Shown here piece by piece: positions 55,446-64,000 of a stretch of 64,000 nt of DNA. The position numbers and the translations under genes were made by a program. This DNA comes from JANXZS01 sp963797255 (GTDB lineage: Bacteria > Acidobacteriota > Terriglobia > Terriglobales > Acidobacteriaceae). The DNA is taken from contig CAWCOV010000012.1 in the NCBI GenBank assembly GCA_963797255.1, forward strand, positions 434,001-498,000. Direction: 5' to 3'. Every line of letters starts with the position of its first letter. Within the stretch, counting starts at the first letter, position 1. The notes under the pieces are model-generated. The model had not been told where the DNA came from, did no database searches, and saw nothing but the letters and a program-made list of their open reading frames with translations.

Positions 55446-56684
55446 CTACCAAAAATACGTAGCTTCGATATTTGGAGTGCCAGGTTGGTTGTCGATGATC
55501 TGCGTGCTGATCACAACTTCGATGTTCTTCTTTCCCTGCTCTGTACGAGAGAGACGCTCGAGCTGCGCAAGGTAGACGGGGTCCGTAAGGAATTCCCCAG
55601 CGGCGATCGTGCCGCCACGTCCAATGCCCGCCGCTACAACCGATAACTGACCAGTGGTGGGATCGGTGAACCGCGCAACCAATCCATATTCACGGTAGTT
55701 GTTCGTTGTAACGGGTTGCTGGCGCTCGATCATCCACTTGGAAGGCGCTGTTGACTTCCCATCCGCAATCCACTGACGCCTGAAATCAGCATCGTTGCCG
55801 AAGTGGAAGCGAAGGTTTTGTGTCACGCGCAGGGTCCATGCATTATCAAACGCGCCAACGAAGACGGTCGGCCCATTGCGCAAATCACTAAGGGTGGTGG
55901 ACCCCTCGCCCTTCAACGTGTACTTCTTACCGTGAGATTGAAGGATGCCGGCGATCTTCACGATTGTATTCAGGTCGTCGATGATGACCGCCTTGACAGT
56001 GTCCTGGATCATGGTCTGACGGGTAGGGTCAGCGGCATCGCGGAGTGCGACGGTGTTGTATTGGTCCTGGTCTGCGACACAAAAAAGTGCAGGTTCGCCG
56101 GAATTAGTGATCGAACCCCAGAAAAAATCCACGGGTGAACTTTGTGTTGAGCGCCAGGCAAAATTCAGGCCGCCCGCAACCAAAATCGCAACCAAGATCG
56201 CAGGAATGAGCCACCGTCTCAGTCCCCGATTCGCTTTCTCGTCTGCATCGGCGGCGGCAGATTGCCCGCCATTCAATTCGGTAGCTGCGGAGGGCGCGGC
56301 ACCCGGGGCGGCATGCGGCCAGTAAAACTGAGGAACATAAGATCCGGCCTCGAGGGAAATTCGAAGCTCGCCTTCACGATCTTGTTCCTGGTAATACTGG
56401 GCGATCCGCTTGCGGATTTCGGCGGCGGTTACCCGGACAATCGGGTCGGAAGAAGTGTCGTATTCAGGACTCCGACCGAAAATCTCGACACCCAGGGTCC
56501 GCTCTTTGAGCAGATCTGTCTTCCCGGCCAGCGTTTTTTGGACGACAAATCTCAGGAATGCGGGGAATCGGCGACTGTGGCTGAAATGACGATCCGCGAG
56601 CATCCGCTCCAGTTGACGCTCGATCGCATTGCGGTCAGCATCGCTAATCGGTGGGGGATTCCGGGGTTCCGCGTCAACCGTCAT
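55446..56684 (-). CDS. Membrane-anchored protein with acidobacterial N-terminal domain and extracytoplasmic domain
   Basis: 412 residues. The first 125 residues carry a domain I recognise from many acidobacterial proteins (FPAFLRFVVQKTLAGKTDLLKERTLGVEIFGR, SSDPIVRVTAAEIRKRIAQYYQ, GSYVPQFYW) and which looks DNA-binding-like (helical, conserved Arg). An Ala-rich linker, one helix (WLIPAILVAILVAGGLNF) and a C-terminal domain of about 220 residues outside the membrane follow (VIIDDLNTIVKIAGILQS, GPTVFVGAFDNAWT, VVAAGIGRGGTIAAGEFL). The layout is that of a one-component membrane sensor, but this is inference. It ends just before the GH5 gene on the same strand. Confidence 0.75.
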   Translation of the reverse strand: MTVDAEPRNPPPISDADRNAIERQLERMLADRHFSHSRRFPAFLRFVVQKTLAGKTDLLKERTLGVEIFGRSPEYDTSSDPIVRVTAAEIRKRIAQYYQEQDREGELRISLEAGSYVPQFYWPHAAPGAAPSAATELNGGQSAAADADEKANRGLRRWLIPAILVAILVAGGLNFAWRSTQSSPVDFFWGSITNSGEPALFCVADQDQYNTVALRDAADPTRQTMIQDTVKAVIIDDLNTIVKIAGILQSHGKKYTLKGEGSTTLSDLRNGPTVFVGAFDNAWTLRVTQNLRFHFGNDADFRRQWIADGKSTAPSKWMIERQQPVTTNNYREYGLVARFTDPTTGQLSVVAAGIGRGGTIAAGEFLTDPVYLAQLERLSRTEQGKKNIEVVISTQIIDNQPGTPNIEATYFW

Positions 56685-56928
56685 CGTCGTTCAGAGGCTA
56701 CTTCGGTGATTGTACAGCGTAAATAGTGGGGACATACGTGTTTCATAGCGGAAGCTGTAACCTCTTTAACCATGCAACTTACACGGCTATTTACCTGATA
56801 AGAACTTTGCTGGATACCGCAAAGACCTTATAACCATCGCCTTTCACGCTTAAGTTTCCCAAGTACGTTCGGCCAGGACGCAGCGTCCTCTCTTAACAAT
56901 TTTGGTTGGAGGGAGCGAGAAGACCCAA

Positions 56929-57207
56929 ATGGAAAATACGGCAATCTATGTTTCAACTTTCCGGGCAAAAAAGGGATCTGAAAACCTTCTGCTCAGAGAA
57001 TTACAGAGACTAGCATCTCGTACGCGGCAGCAAAGCGCCTGTTTGTTTTGTGATCTTTACAGACAGTCGTCTGACCAATCCGTGTTCTTTATTCACTCAG
57101 TTTTTGAAAGCCGGGCAGCATGGGAAGCCCACATTTCAGGGCTTGGTTTGATGGGCAAATGCCTGATTAAGCCCGTTGAAATCATCGAGATGGAAGAGCC
57201 AGCCTAA
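56929..57207 (+). CDS. ABM-domain (putative quinol/antibiotic monooxygenase) protein
   Basis: 92 residues from the ATG at 56929; a TTG at 56902 is open but unlikely. The ABM ferredoxin-like pattern is visible: IYVSTFRAKKGSENLLLRELQRLA, then a CLFCDLYRQ strand and FFIHSVFESRAAWEAHISG. It has no cofactor motif and related proteins oxidise small quinols or act in stress. The two Cys in CLFC are unusual for the family. Confidence 0.75.
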   Translation: MENTAIYVSTFRAKKGSENLLLRELQRLASRTRQQSACLFCDLYRQSSDQSVFFIHSVFESRAAWEAHISGLGLMGKCLIKPVEIIEMEEPA

Positions 57208-57333
57208 CAACTGGCTCGAAGGAAGACGCGGGCCCCACGCTCTTCCGGTAAATACAAAAACTGCAGCGAATCGCTAAATCGATTCACTAGTTTCCTGCCA
57301 GCCCAATATTCCGACCAGGAAACCCCGCAAGGC

Positions 57334-58950
57334 CTAGTTCGCGCTGCTGCGAATGCTCGCCTTCTGCGTGACCACCTTACGGGCATTATCCTCAAGAGCT
57401 TGCGCCTGGGGGAGGTATCCCATCGCTTTTACGATCATCGGATCCCAATCGGCACGGACCTTCAGGCCCTCTAACTGGCCGAATTGCGACGTAAAGATCT
57501 CAGCCTTGATATTCGCCTTCACCCAGTCCATAACTGCATTCATGTCCTGTTCAGTGTAGGGAATCTGCTGGCTCGCCAGAAACTGTTTGAAGTCCGTGAG
57601 CACAGCCTCATCCACTACAAAGCTTCGATCCACTGTGCGATTCGACAGGTAGTGTTTTGAGAAGTTGAAGAAAGCGTAGTGTTCGAGCATTACGTCTTGC
57701 AGGTGTGTAGACTTCGGCGGTTCAATCTTGATGTCCGGGGTAATACCGCCGCCGCCGTATACGGTTCTTCCAGAATCCGTGAGCTTAACTTCGCGGCTGG
57801 AGTTATCCGGCTGAGGCGCTGCCGCCGAATCATGGTTGTAGTAGTAGTCGTAGAGTGAAACGCCACTGTAGTTGCGCTGGATGAGACGTCCGCTTGGCGT
57901 GTAGTAGTGATAGGTTGTGAGGGCCAGTCCGGTATTCTCGGACAGCTGGTAAACGGTCTGCACCAATCCCTTGCCGAATGTGGTTTCACCTACGATGAGC
58001 GCCCGGTCATGATCCTGTAGAGCGCCGGAAACGATCTCGGCAGCGGATGCGGTGCCGCGGTTTACCAGGACAACCACAGGGTACTCGTGCCCTGAATTCC
58101 CGTGCGAGGCACGATAGATCTGCTCAGGAAATGCACGTCCTCGCTGCGAAACGATTACCTGTCCCTTTTGAAGGAACTTGTCGCTCACGGCTACAGCTTC
58201 TGACAGCAATCCGCCGGGGTTTCCCCGCAGATCCAAAATCAACCCCTTCAGGTCGCCGAAAGAGTCAATTGCCTCATTGAGTTCGCGACCAGTTGTTTCC
58301 TGGAAGCCCTTGATGTGGATGTAGCCAATACCCGGCTTAATTTCGTACCGCAGATCAATGCTGTTATTCGGAATCTCATCCCGGATCAGATCGAATACCA
58401 GCGGCTTGGCCGCGCCTTCGCGGAGCATGGTCACCTGCACGTGAGTTCCCTTGGGTCCCTTGAGCAGGTTGGCCACATCTTCCGATGTCATGTTGTCGGT
58501 GATCTTGCCGTCGATTGAGGCGATTACATCTCCGGGACGGACGCCCGCTTTGTAGGCCGGGGCACCCTCCATCGGGTAAACGACAACGACCTTATTGTTT
58601 TGCGGCTGGATCAGCATGCCCACGCCGTAATACCGGCCATGCTGGTCCTCACGCATCTTCGCGTAGGCCTTGGGATCGTAGAAATTCGAGTGGGGGTCGA
58701 GCACCCGCAGCATTCCCGGTATGGCGCCGTCATAAATTACTTTGCCGGGCTTGTCACCCTCGATGGGCTCAGCATAATTCTGCTCCACCACTTCGTAAAC
58801 ATTGGTGAAAGAGCGCAGGCTATTCCGCAGGTTCGATTCATCTGCCTCGGATTGCGCGCCAACCTTCTTGCTGATCACCGAGCCAAGGAGACCGCATACG
58901 GCGAAAAACACGGTCAAAGAGAAAAGGGTGCGGCGGGTACGCGACGACAT
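57334..58950 (-). CDS. ctpA: C-terminal processing peptidase (CtpA/Prc-type S41)
   Basis: 538 residues from the ATG at 58950, which begins a signal anchor (LFSLTVFFAVCGLLGSVIS). The layout is N-terminal helices, PDZ domain (YYGVGMLIQPQNNKVVVVYP to AGVRPGDVIASIDGK), then the S41 core: LILDLRGNPGGLLSEAV, catalytic Ser in NRGTASAAEIVSGALQD and Lys in VGETTFGKGLVQT. About 150 residues beyond the usual end extend the C-terminus. It cuts periplasmic or membrane proteins at unstructured C-termini. It is divergent from surA, both being envelope quality-control genes. Confidence 0.93.
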   Translation of the reverse strand: MSSRTRRTLFSLTVFFAVCGLLGSVISKKVGAQSEADESNLRNSLRSFTNVYEVVEQNYAEPIEGDKPGKVIYDGAIPGMLRVLDPHSNFYDPKAYAKMREDQHGRYYGVGMLIQPQNNKVVVVYPMEGAPAYKAGVRPGDVIASIDGKITDNMTSEDVANLLKGPKGTHVQVTMLREGAAKPLVFDLIRDEIPNNSIDLRYEIKPGIGYIHIKGFQETTGRELNEAIDSFGDLKGLILDLRGNPGGLLSEAVAVSDKFLQKGQVIVSQRGRAFPEQIYRASHGNSGHEYPVVVLVNRGTASAAEIVSGALQDHDRALIVGETTFGKGLVQTVYQLSENTGLALTTYHYYTPSGRLIQRNYSGVSLYDYYYNHDSAAAPQPDNSSREVKLTDSGRTVYGGGGITPDIKIEPPKSTHLQDVMLEHYAFFNFSKHYLSNRTVDRSFVVDEAVLTDFKQFLASQQIPYTEQDMNAVMDWVKANIKAEIFTSQFGQLEGLKVRADWDPMIVKAMGYLPQAQALEDNARKVVTQKASIRSSAN

Positions 58951-59677
58951 AGCGTGAGAATCCTTTGCAGGCTCTGTCCACCAGGAGGCGGGTAATCCCC
59001 GCGACTCAACAGGAGCCCATTCTAAGGCGAAGTATAGCATCGGGAGCAGTGCACTGGCTCCCTCATCGGGTTACATCTATGCAGTTGGACGCAGCAGATC
59101 GTCTCGCGTATGCAACAACTCGAAATAGCCGAAACTTTAATGCGTACGAGCGCCTTGGGAGAGGCGGCCAAGATTGCAGTCCAGGAAACGAAATCGGTGA
59201 TCCAAATCTACGTGGAGCGCTCGGAAACTGAACGATTGACGGGTCTTACCACGACAAACTTCAGATTCCCTCGTCGCCATATCCGTTCGCCAGTTTTTCC
59301 GTGGCAGCTCTCCTCTAGCTGACTGTTAGCCGGTGGGCAATTCGGCAGGTTGCCAGCCACCATGAACTTCTCGACCCGCAAGCAGAAAGCCTGTTTTACG
59401 GCATGCACTGGGTCGAGCCAGATCGGGCAGAGTCTGGACGCAACGGCGGCGTTCACAGCTTCGGAGCTGTTTGCATCATTTCGCGAACCGAGATTTCAAG
59501 AACGGTGGAAATATGAGTTGCTCCCGCCCGAATTGGATTTAATTCTCCGGGTGTTTAGAATGGGATCAGCGGAGCCTGGCAGCAAGAACATGTCACAAAG
59601 GCAGAATCGGGATCGCGTTGTTACGCAGACCCGGTACGGGCCATTTTTCAGGTGTTCCCCATCGAGACGTTGAGACA
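58951..59677. other. Intergenic region between divergent ctpA and surA
   Basis: About 730 bases. It must hold both promoters, but nothing else convincing was seen: a 70-codon frame at 59110-59322 lacks a ribosome-binding site and family features. Confidence 0.5.
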
Positions 59678-61498
59678 ATGATTCTTCGATTCTTGCATTC
59701 CCCGGCCGTGCTCCTTATGGGCACCGCACTTGTGGCCACGTCGGCACTCAGCCAAACCAACCCTCCAGCTCCCGCGCCGGCTGCAGCGACTGTAATGAGC
59801 GCTCCGGAGTCTGGCAACTCCGGCGTCGTAGTCGAGGACATCATCGTGCGCGTGAACGACCAGATTGTTACCCGGTCGGACTATCAGCGTGCGGACCAGA
59901 CGATCCAGGCGGAAGCGCAACGAAATGGCTACGACGTGAACGTCAGTCGCCAAAACCTGCTGCGCGACCTGATCGATAAGCAGTTATTGCTGTCAAAAGG
60001 CAAGGAACTAGGGATAACTGGCGACACAGAGCTGATCAAGCAGCTCGACGAAATTCGCAAGCAGAATCACCTTGAGTCGATGGAAGACCTCGAGAAGGCG
60101 GCGCAGACCCAGGGTGTTTCGTTTGAGGATTTCAAGCAGGCACAGCGGGAAGCAATCATCACGCAATCCGTGGTGCGCGAAGAAGTGGGCCGGCACCTGC
60201 AACTTTCTCAATCTGACGCGCAGAAGTATTACCAGGCTCACAAAGCGGATTACACACAGGCGGAATCGGTGCGTTTGAGTGAGATTCTCATTCCGACTCC
60301 GGAGAACGCGGATGCTGCCCAAGTTGCTGCCGCGCAACAGCAGGCGGATGCAATCGCAGCAAAGCTGAAGGGTGGAGCGGATTTCGCAGCCACGGCAAAA
60401 GCCTCCTCCGGCGGTCCGACCGCAGCACAGGGCGGCGATCTAGGAAGCTTCCGTCGCGGTGCTTTGGCAAAACCGCTTGAAGACCAGACTTTCGTGCTGA
60501 CGGAGGGACAGTACACCGCGCCCATCAGGACGAAACAGGGGTTTGTCATCCTCAAGGTTACGGAACATCGGCAGGCGGGAACGCCGACCTTTGAGCAGGT
60601 GGAGCAGCAGGTTGACGAGGGCGCCTTCATGGAAAAGATGCAGCCAGCGCTGCGTCAATACCTCGTCAAGCTTCGTGAAGAAGCCTTCATTGACATCAAG
60701 CCCGGTTACACAGACACCGGCGCGAGTCCAAACCAGACCAAGCCCGTCTACAGCGCGTACACGCCTCCCGCGCCAAAGAAGAAGAAGGCGGTTGCTCGTT
60801 TCCGCCCGAAGACCTCGGGAGGTTCGCAAGCTGCGGTGCCTGCAGCGACCGGTGCAACAGCAACGGGTACAGCGGCAACGGGTGCTCCCGCGACGGACGC
60901 TGCCAGCACTACCACTCCAACCACTGCAGCGCCCGCGAAAACATCAACCACCAAGTCCGCATCGACAACGACTGCGAGCATGAAGCCCGGCAAGAAGGAA
61001 AAGATTCGTTATGGCCAGGCACCGCGAGAGACTCTGCCTCCAGCTCCGGGTGAAACCGAACATGTGGATGCAGGTTCCACTCCTCCCGCGTCGCAGCAGA
61101 CAGCGGAAGTGAACGAACCAATCAATCCTGCGACGAATGCTGAACCGGAACCAACCAAGACGCGATATAGCGACCGTGCCAAGCAGCCCAAGGTGAAGAA
61201 GCCGAAGGGACCAAAGGTTGATCCTTTTGCCCCGGCGCCGCCGACACCGGATGAGACGGCTACACAGCAGACCCAATCAGCGCCGCTTGGCCTTGCCGGT
61301 GATACCTCGAAGAAGCCAAAGAAGCCGAAGCCGACGGAAAAGACGCGTTACTCTGAGACTGCCAAGCCAAAGTCGGACGAGACGCCTGCTCCGACTACAC
61401 CTGCTCCGACCACGACTGCCCCGGTGGCTGCACCCGAGCAAACCTCTCCAGCCCCCGCCACCCCACCAGCTACAGCACCGGCGTCCACGCCGCAGTAG
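59678..61498 (+). CDS. SurA-like periplasmic peptidyl-prolyl isomerase with long low-complexity tail
   Basis: 606 residues from the ATG at 59678; the open frame extends to 59618 without a better start. A signal peptide is followed by a SurA N-domain (DIIVRVNDQIVTRSDYQ, LLRDLIDKQLLLSKGKELGI) and one parvulin domain (SVRLSEILIPTPENA, GGDLGSFRRGALAKPLEDQTF, GFVILKVTEHR). These help outer-membrane proteins fold. From about residue 345 the tail of 260 residues is Pro/Thr/Lys/Ala-rich and disordered, with three spaced copies of an RY[GS] motif (KIRYGQAP, KTRYSDRAK, KTRYSETAK). It appears to head a run with yhaM, the EVE gene and aroC. Confidence 0.88.
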   Translation: MILRFLHSPAVLLMGTALVATSALSQTNPPAPAPAAATVMSAPESGNSGVVVEDIIVRVNDQIVTRSDYQRADQTIQAEAQRNGYDVNVSRQNLLRDLIDKQLLLSKGKELGITGDTELIKQLDEIRKQNHLESMEDLEKAAQTQGVSFEDFKQAQREAIITQSVVREEVGRHLQLSQSDAQKYYQAHKADYTQAESVRLSEILIPTPENADAAQVAAAQQQADAIAAKLKGGADFAATAKASSGGPTAAQGGDLGSFRRGALAKPLEDQTFVLTEGQYTAPIRTKQGFVILKVTEHRQAGTPTFEQVEQQVDEGAFMEKMQPALRQYLVKLREEAFIDIKPGYTDTGASPNQTKPVYSAYTPPAPKKKKAVARFRPKTSGGSQAAVPAATGATATGTAATGAPATDAASTTTPTTAAPAKTSTTKSASTTTASMKPGKKEKIRYGQAPRETLPPAPGETEHVDAGSTPPASQQTAEVNEPINPATNAEPEPTKTRYSDRAKQPKVKKPKGPKVDPFAPAPPTPDETATQQTQSAPLGLAGDTSKKPKKPKPTEKTRYSETAKPKSDETPAPTTPAPTTTAPVAAPEQTSPAPATPPATAPASTPQ

Positions 61499-61520
61499 GT
61501 CAGACACGCTCGAGAGCAAG

Positions 61521-62522
61521 ATGAAAGATGTCTACATAGCGGACTTTGCTGCTCACGAAGAGAAGGCGATAACTTCGTATTTCGTTGCTACTCAGAAGCA
61601 GGTCAGCACAACTGCGGGCGGGGCCACCTATATCAAATTGACGCTGACCGACCGAACCGGCCAGGTGGAAGCTCGCATGTGGGACAATGTCGCTGAGCAC
61701 GCGCCCCTGTTCGAGCAAGGCGATGTAGTAAAGGTTCGCGCGTTCGTCTGCCGATTTAACGGACGACTTCAACTCAAAGTAGATCGCATCCGGCGCGCTC
61801 CTCAGGGCGAGTTCGAACTCGGAGATTTCCTTCCCAAGACAACCAAGAATGTGGATGAATTGTGGGCACAGCTGAATGCCTACGTTGCCAGCTTCACCGA
61901 TCCCCATCTCAAGGCATTGTTGAGCAGCTTCCTCGCAGACGAGCAGATCGCCGCTGCTCTGCGCGATGCTCCGGCAGCCAAGGGAATGCATCATGCATGG
62001 ATCGGGGGCCTTCTCGAGCATATTGTCTCGCTTCTCGGTATTGCGGATCTGGCTGCAGGACACTACACCGAGATCAATCGCGACCTCTTACTGACCGGCG
62101 TCGTATTGCACGATATTGGCAAGCTGCGCGAGCTGGCATGGGCCACTGGTTTCAGCTATACGATGGAAGGCCAGTTGCTCGGGCATATCACTATCGGCAT
62201 CGGAATGGTAGAGAAGAAGCTTGAAGCCCTGCCTGATTTTCCGCCAAAATTGCGGTTGCTGGTGGAGCATTTGATTCTGAGCCATCATGGACAGTACGCT
62301 TTCGGTTCTCCCAAGCTGCCCATGATTCCCGAGGCGGTGCTGCTCAATTTTCTTGATGACATGGATGCGAAGATGCAATCTATCCGCAGCGAGCTAGAGC
62401 GCAGCGTGGCACAGGGGAAGCCGGCTGGTCAGTTCACTGACTGGGTTCGGCCACTGGAGCGCGCGTTACTTGATTCCTCGGCGTATCTCGCAGAGGAAGC
62501 CATTGAACCTCAGGAGAAATAG
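61521..62522 (+). CDS. YhaM-like 3'-5' exoribonuclease (OB and HD domains)
   Basis: 333 residues from the ATG at 61521, 22 bp after surA; longer open frame upstream is Arg-rich shadow of surA. The OB-fold N-domain (TYIKLTLTDRTGQVEARMWDN) binds nucleic acid. The HD domain has HHAWIGGLLEHIVSL, GVVLHDIGKLRELAW and LILSHHGQYAFGSP, the metal-binding His/Asp set. YhaM and its relatives trim RNA from the 3' end. Transcription with a chaperone and aroC is probably housekeeping. Confidence 0.88.
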   Translation: MKDVYIADFAAHEEKAITSYFVATQKQVSTTAGGATYIKLTLTDRTGQVEARMWDNVAEHAPLFEQGDVVKVRAFVCRFNGRLQLKVDRIRRAPQGEFELGDFLPKTTKNVDELWAQLNAYVASFTDPHLKALLSSFLADEQIAAALRDAPAAKGMHHAWIGGLLEHIVSLLGIADLAAGHYTEINRDLLLTGVVLHDIGKLRELAWATGFSYTMEGQLLGHITIGIGMVEKKLEALPDFPPKLRLLVEHLILSHHGQYAFGSPKLPMIPEAVLLNFLDDMDAKMQSIRSELERSVAQGKPAGQFTDWVRPLERALLDSSAYLAEEAIEPQEK

Positions 62523-62524
62523 CT

Positions 62525-62902
62525 ATGCCCTATCTGCTGAAGACCGAACCGGGTACATACTCGTTTGCCGATCTCACGAAAGATAAGCAGACCGTGTGGG
62601 ATGGGGTGACAAATCCAGGGGCTGTCGCGCATCTGCGCAGCATGAAGCCCGGCGAAAAGCTGGTGATCTACCATACCGGCGACGAACGAACGGCTGTGGG
62701 AATGGCGAAGGTTTTGTCGGTGGATGCGAGCGATCCAAAAGTGCCAGTCGTAAAAATTCAAGCAGGTAAAGCAGTCAAGAATCCGAAGACACTGACCGCG
62801 ATGAAAGACACAAAACTGTTTGCGGGATCGGCACTGGTACTCCAGGGAAGGCTCTCCGTGGTTCCGCTTTCCCAAGAGCAATACGACTGGATCGTGGAAT
62901 AA
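62525..62902 (+). CDS. EVE-domain protein
   Basis: 125 residues with an excellent CAGGAG site 11-12 bases before the ATG and starting 2 bp after yhaM. EVE domain (PUA-like): YLLKTEPGTYSFADL, VWDGVTNPGAVAHLRSMKPGEKLVIYHTGDERTAVGMAKV and LSVVPLSQEQYDWIV. EVE proteins are proposed to bind modified bases in DNA or RNA; here the nearby nuclease suggests RNA. No restriction genes are present. Confidence 0.9.
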   Translation: MPYLLKTEPGTYSFADLTKDKQTVWDGVTNPGAVAHLRSMKPGEKLVIYHTGDERTAVGMAKVLSVDASDPKVPVVKIQAGKAVKNPKTLTAMKDTKLFAGSALVLQGRLSVVPLSQEQYDWIVE

Positions 62903-62970
62903 ACCTCCATCCCCCGGTTGAAGAATCCTGCGCCCTGCTGAGCTACAATCGAAGCTGGTCCCTAACGCCC

Positions 62971-64000
62971 ATGATCCGTTTTTCCACCGCAGGTGAATCG
63001 CACGGCGAGAGCTTAATCGCTCTTGTATCAGGACTTCCGGCCGGTCTCGAAGTGTCTCTTGACTTCGTGAACCGTGAGTTGTGGCGTCGCCAGCAGGGAT
63101 ATGGCCGCGGTGGCCGTATGCGGATCGAACGCGACACGGCCCACGTCCTCTCCGGTGTGCGACATGGCAAAACCATCGGTTCCCCGGTGGCGATTGAGAT
63201 TGCCAACCACGATTGGAAAAACTGGGAGGAGATTCTTCCGGTTGAGACGGGAGACGCGTCCAAGCACAAGGCTGTCGCATCCCCCCGCCCCGGCCATGCG
63301 GACCTTGCGGGAGCGTTGAAGTTTGATTTTCCAGACGCGCGCTACGTGCTGGAAAGGGCGTCCGCCCGGGAATCTACTGCACGAGTTGCTGGCGGAGCCT
63401 TCGCGAAGATCCTGCTGAGGTCGCTTGGAATTGAGATCGCCAGTCATGTGGTTCGAGTAGGCCGCGTAGAGCTGGAGCGCGATCCGACGTGGGAAGAGAT
63501 CGCAGCGTTGGCCAGCCGCGATGAGGTCCTGCTGAATTGCACCGACGCCGAAACCGAAGCTCGCATGAAGGCGGAAGTGGATTTGGCGGTCAGAACCGGC
63601 GACACGATCGGCGGAGTATTTGAAGTCGTTGTGCACGGTGCACCGGCTGGCATTGGAACTTATGCCAACTGGGACGAGCGGCTCGATGGCATCCTTGCGT
63701 GGACGGTAATGTCTCTGCAGGCGGTGAAGGCCGTCGAGATCGGCCGTGGCGTAACCGCAGCATATTCCTTTGGCTCTGAGGTGCACGATGCTATCGGTTA
63801 CAGCAATGGCGACGAGGGCGCGCAGACGCGGTTTACGCGCGAGCATAATAATGCCGGGGGCATTGAGGGCGGCGTTTCAAACGGGGAAGACATCGTTGTC
63901 CGTGGGTATTTGAAGCCTATTTCGACGTTACGGCGTCCGCTCGCGTCGGTCAGCTTTGAGACTCGCGAGCCGACGAAGGCTGCCTATGAACGCAGCGATA
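62971..64000 (+). CDS. aroC: Chorismate synthase (3' end outside window)
   Basis: The frame is open from the ATG at 62971 to the right edge (343 codons). The signatures are GESHG near the N-terminus (FSTAGESHGESL), GRGGRMRIERD, the flavin/substrate segment PRPGHADLAG and RASARESTARVA, and the loop HNNAGGIEGGVSNGEDI. It makes chorismate from EPSP using reduced FMN, the last common step of aromatic amino-acid synthesis. No strong ribosome-binding site is seen. It is 68 bp after the EVE gene on the same strand. Confidence 0.95.
   Translation, partial: MIRFSTAGESHGESLIALVSGLPAGLEVSLDFVNRELWRRQQGYGRGGRMRIERDTAHVLSGVRHGKTIGSPVAIEIANHDWKNWEEILPVETGDASKHKAVASPRPGHADLAGALKFDFPDARYVLERASARESTARVAGGAFAKILLRSLGIEIASHVVRVGRVELERDPTWEEIAALASRDEVLLNCTDAETEARMKAEVDLAVRTGDTIGGVFEVVVHGAPAGIGTYANWDERLDGILAWTVMSLQAVKAVEIGRGVTAAYSFGSEVHDAIGYSNGDEGAQTRFTREHNNAGGIEGGVSNGEDIVVRGYLKPISTLRRPLASVSFETREPTKAAYERSD

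Noticed and set aside
59110..59322. 70-codon frame between ctpA and surA
   Set aside because: No ribosome-binding site, no family features, and the last third is low-quality sequence.
61218..61520. Arg-rich N-terminal extension of the YhaM-like protein
   Set aside because: It overlaps the surA tail in another frame; the real domain starts at the ATG at 61521.

Overview
The window looks like a chromosomal segment from an acidobacterium, most likely class Terriglobia. This is inferred from gene content, not from a marker gene. It has a membrane Ser/Thr kinase with a PD40 propeller, an FtsX/MacB-type permease of the size common in Acidobacteria, a membrane protein with the acidobacterial LKERTLGVEIFG-type N-terminal domain, many secreted glycoside hydrolases, a one-mark sulfatase, and small conserved proteins (DUF4136, DUF1641, DUF3175). 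I see no insertion sequence, prophage, CRISPR array, origin or integration site. One tRNA gene, tRNA-Ala(CGC), is present at 29505-29580.

Layout. 1-7 kb: a PD40 protein cut by the left edge, a VTT/DedA-like protein, a BASS transporter, a secreted unknown, and an ABC exporter whose permease has two frameshifts. 7-15 kb: a minus-strand block of GH3 (frameshifted), GH31 and a PD40 kinase. 15-25 kb: trmJ, a zinc ribbon, a lytic-transglycosylase-like lipoprotein, a STAS/pseudo-receiver protein, tandem acyltransferase-3 genes (the first frameshifted), a divergent tetR/azoR pair with a UBP zinc finger, an acyl-CoA dehydrogenase and an S41 peptidase. 25-30 kb: a structured-looking leader, an RpoZ-like small protein, rho with a clear terminator, YciI, an alanyl-tRNA editing protein and the tRNA. 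30-36 kb: DUF4136, a sulfatase with an inserted membrane hairpin, and a Tat-exported GH2 enzyme.

36-46 kb: an amino-acid operon on the minus strand (CoA-transferase, ilvE, gdhA) ending in a good intrinsic terminator, preceded by two CRP/FNR-like palindromes. Next comes a formate-dehydrogenase-like cluster (fdhD, fdhA, DUF1641) and DUF3175. 46-57 kb: a ThDP enzyme, two Cu/Zn superoxide dismutases in tandem, an NlpE-like copper/envelope protein, a MacB-type permease, a third acyltransferase, a GH5 enzyme, a membrane-anchored protein of unknown function, and an ABM-domain protein. 57-64 kb: CtpA-type protease divergent from a run of surA-like isomerase, yhaM-like nuclease, EVE protein and aroC, which runs off the right edge.

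Together the genes suggest an aerobic or facultative soil heterotroph that degrades plant or microbial polysaccharides (GH2, GH3, GH5, GH31, sulfatase), modifies its surface glycans (three acyltransferases), and handles copper, oxidative and envelope stress. Four otherwise well-conserved genes carry five frameshifts in all. Each fits a net insertion of one or two bases, so either the sequence has indel errors or several genes have recently been lost. The most unusual intact items are the two-helix insertion inside the sulfatase, the Cys-Gln active site of the FdhA homologue, the fused STAS/pseudo-receiver protein, and the RpoZ-like small gene ahead of rho.
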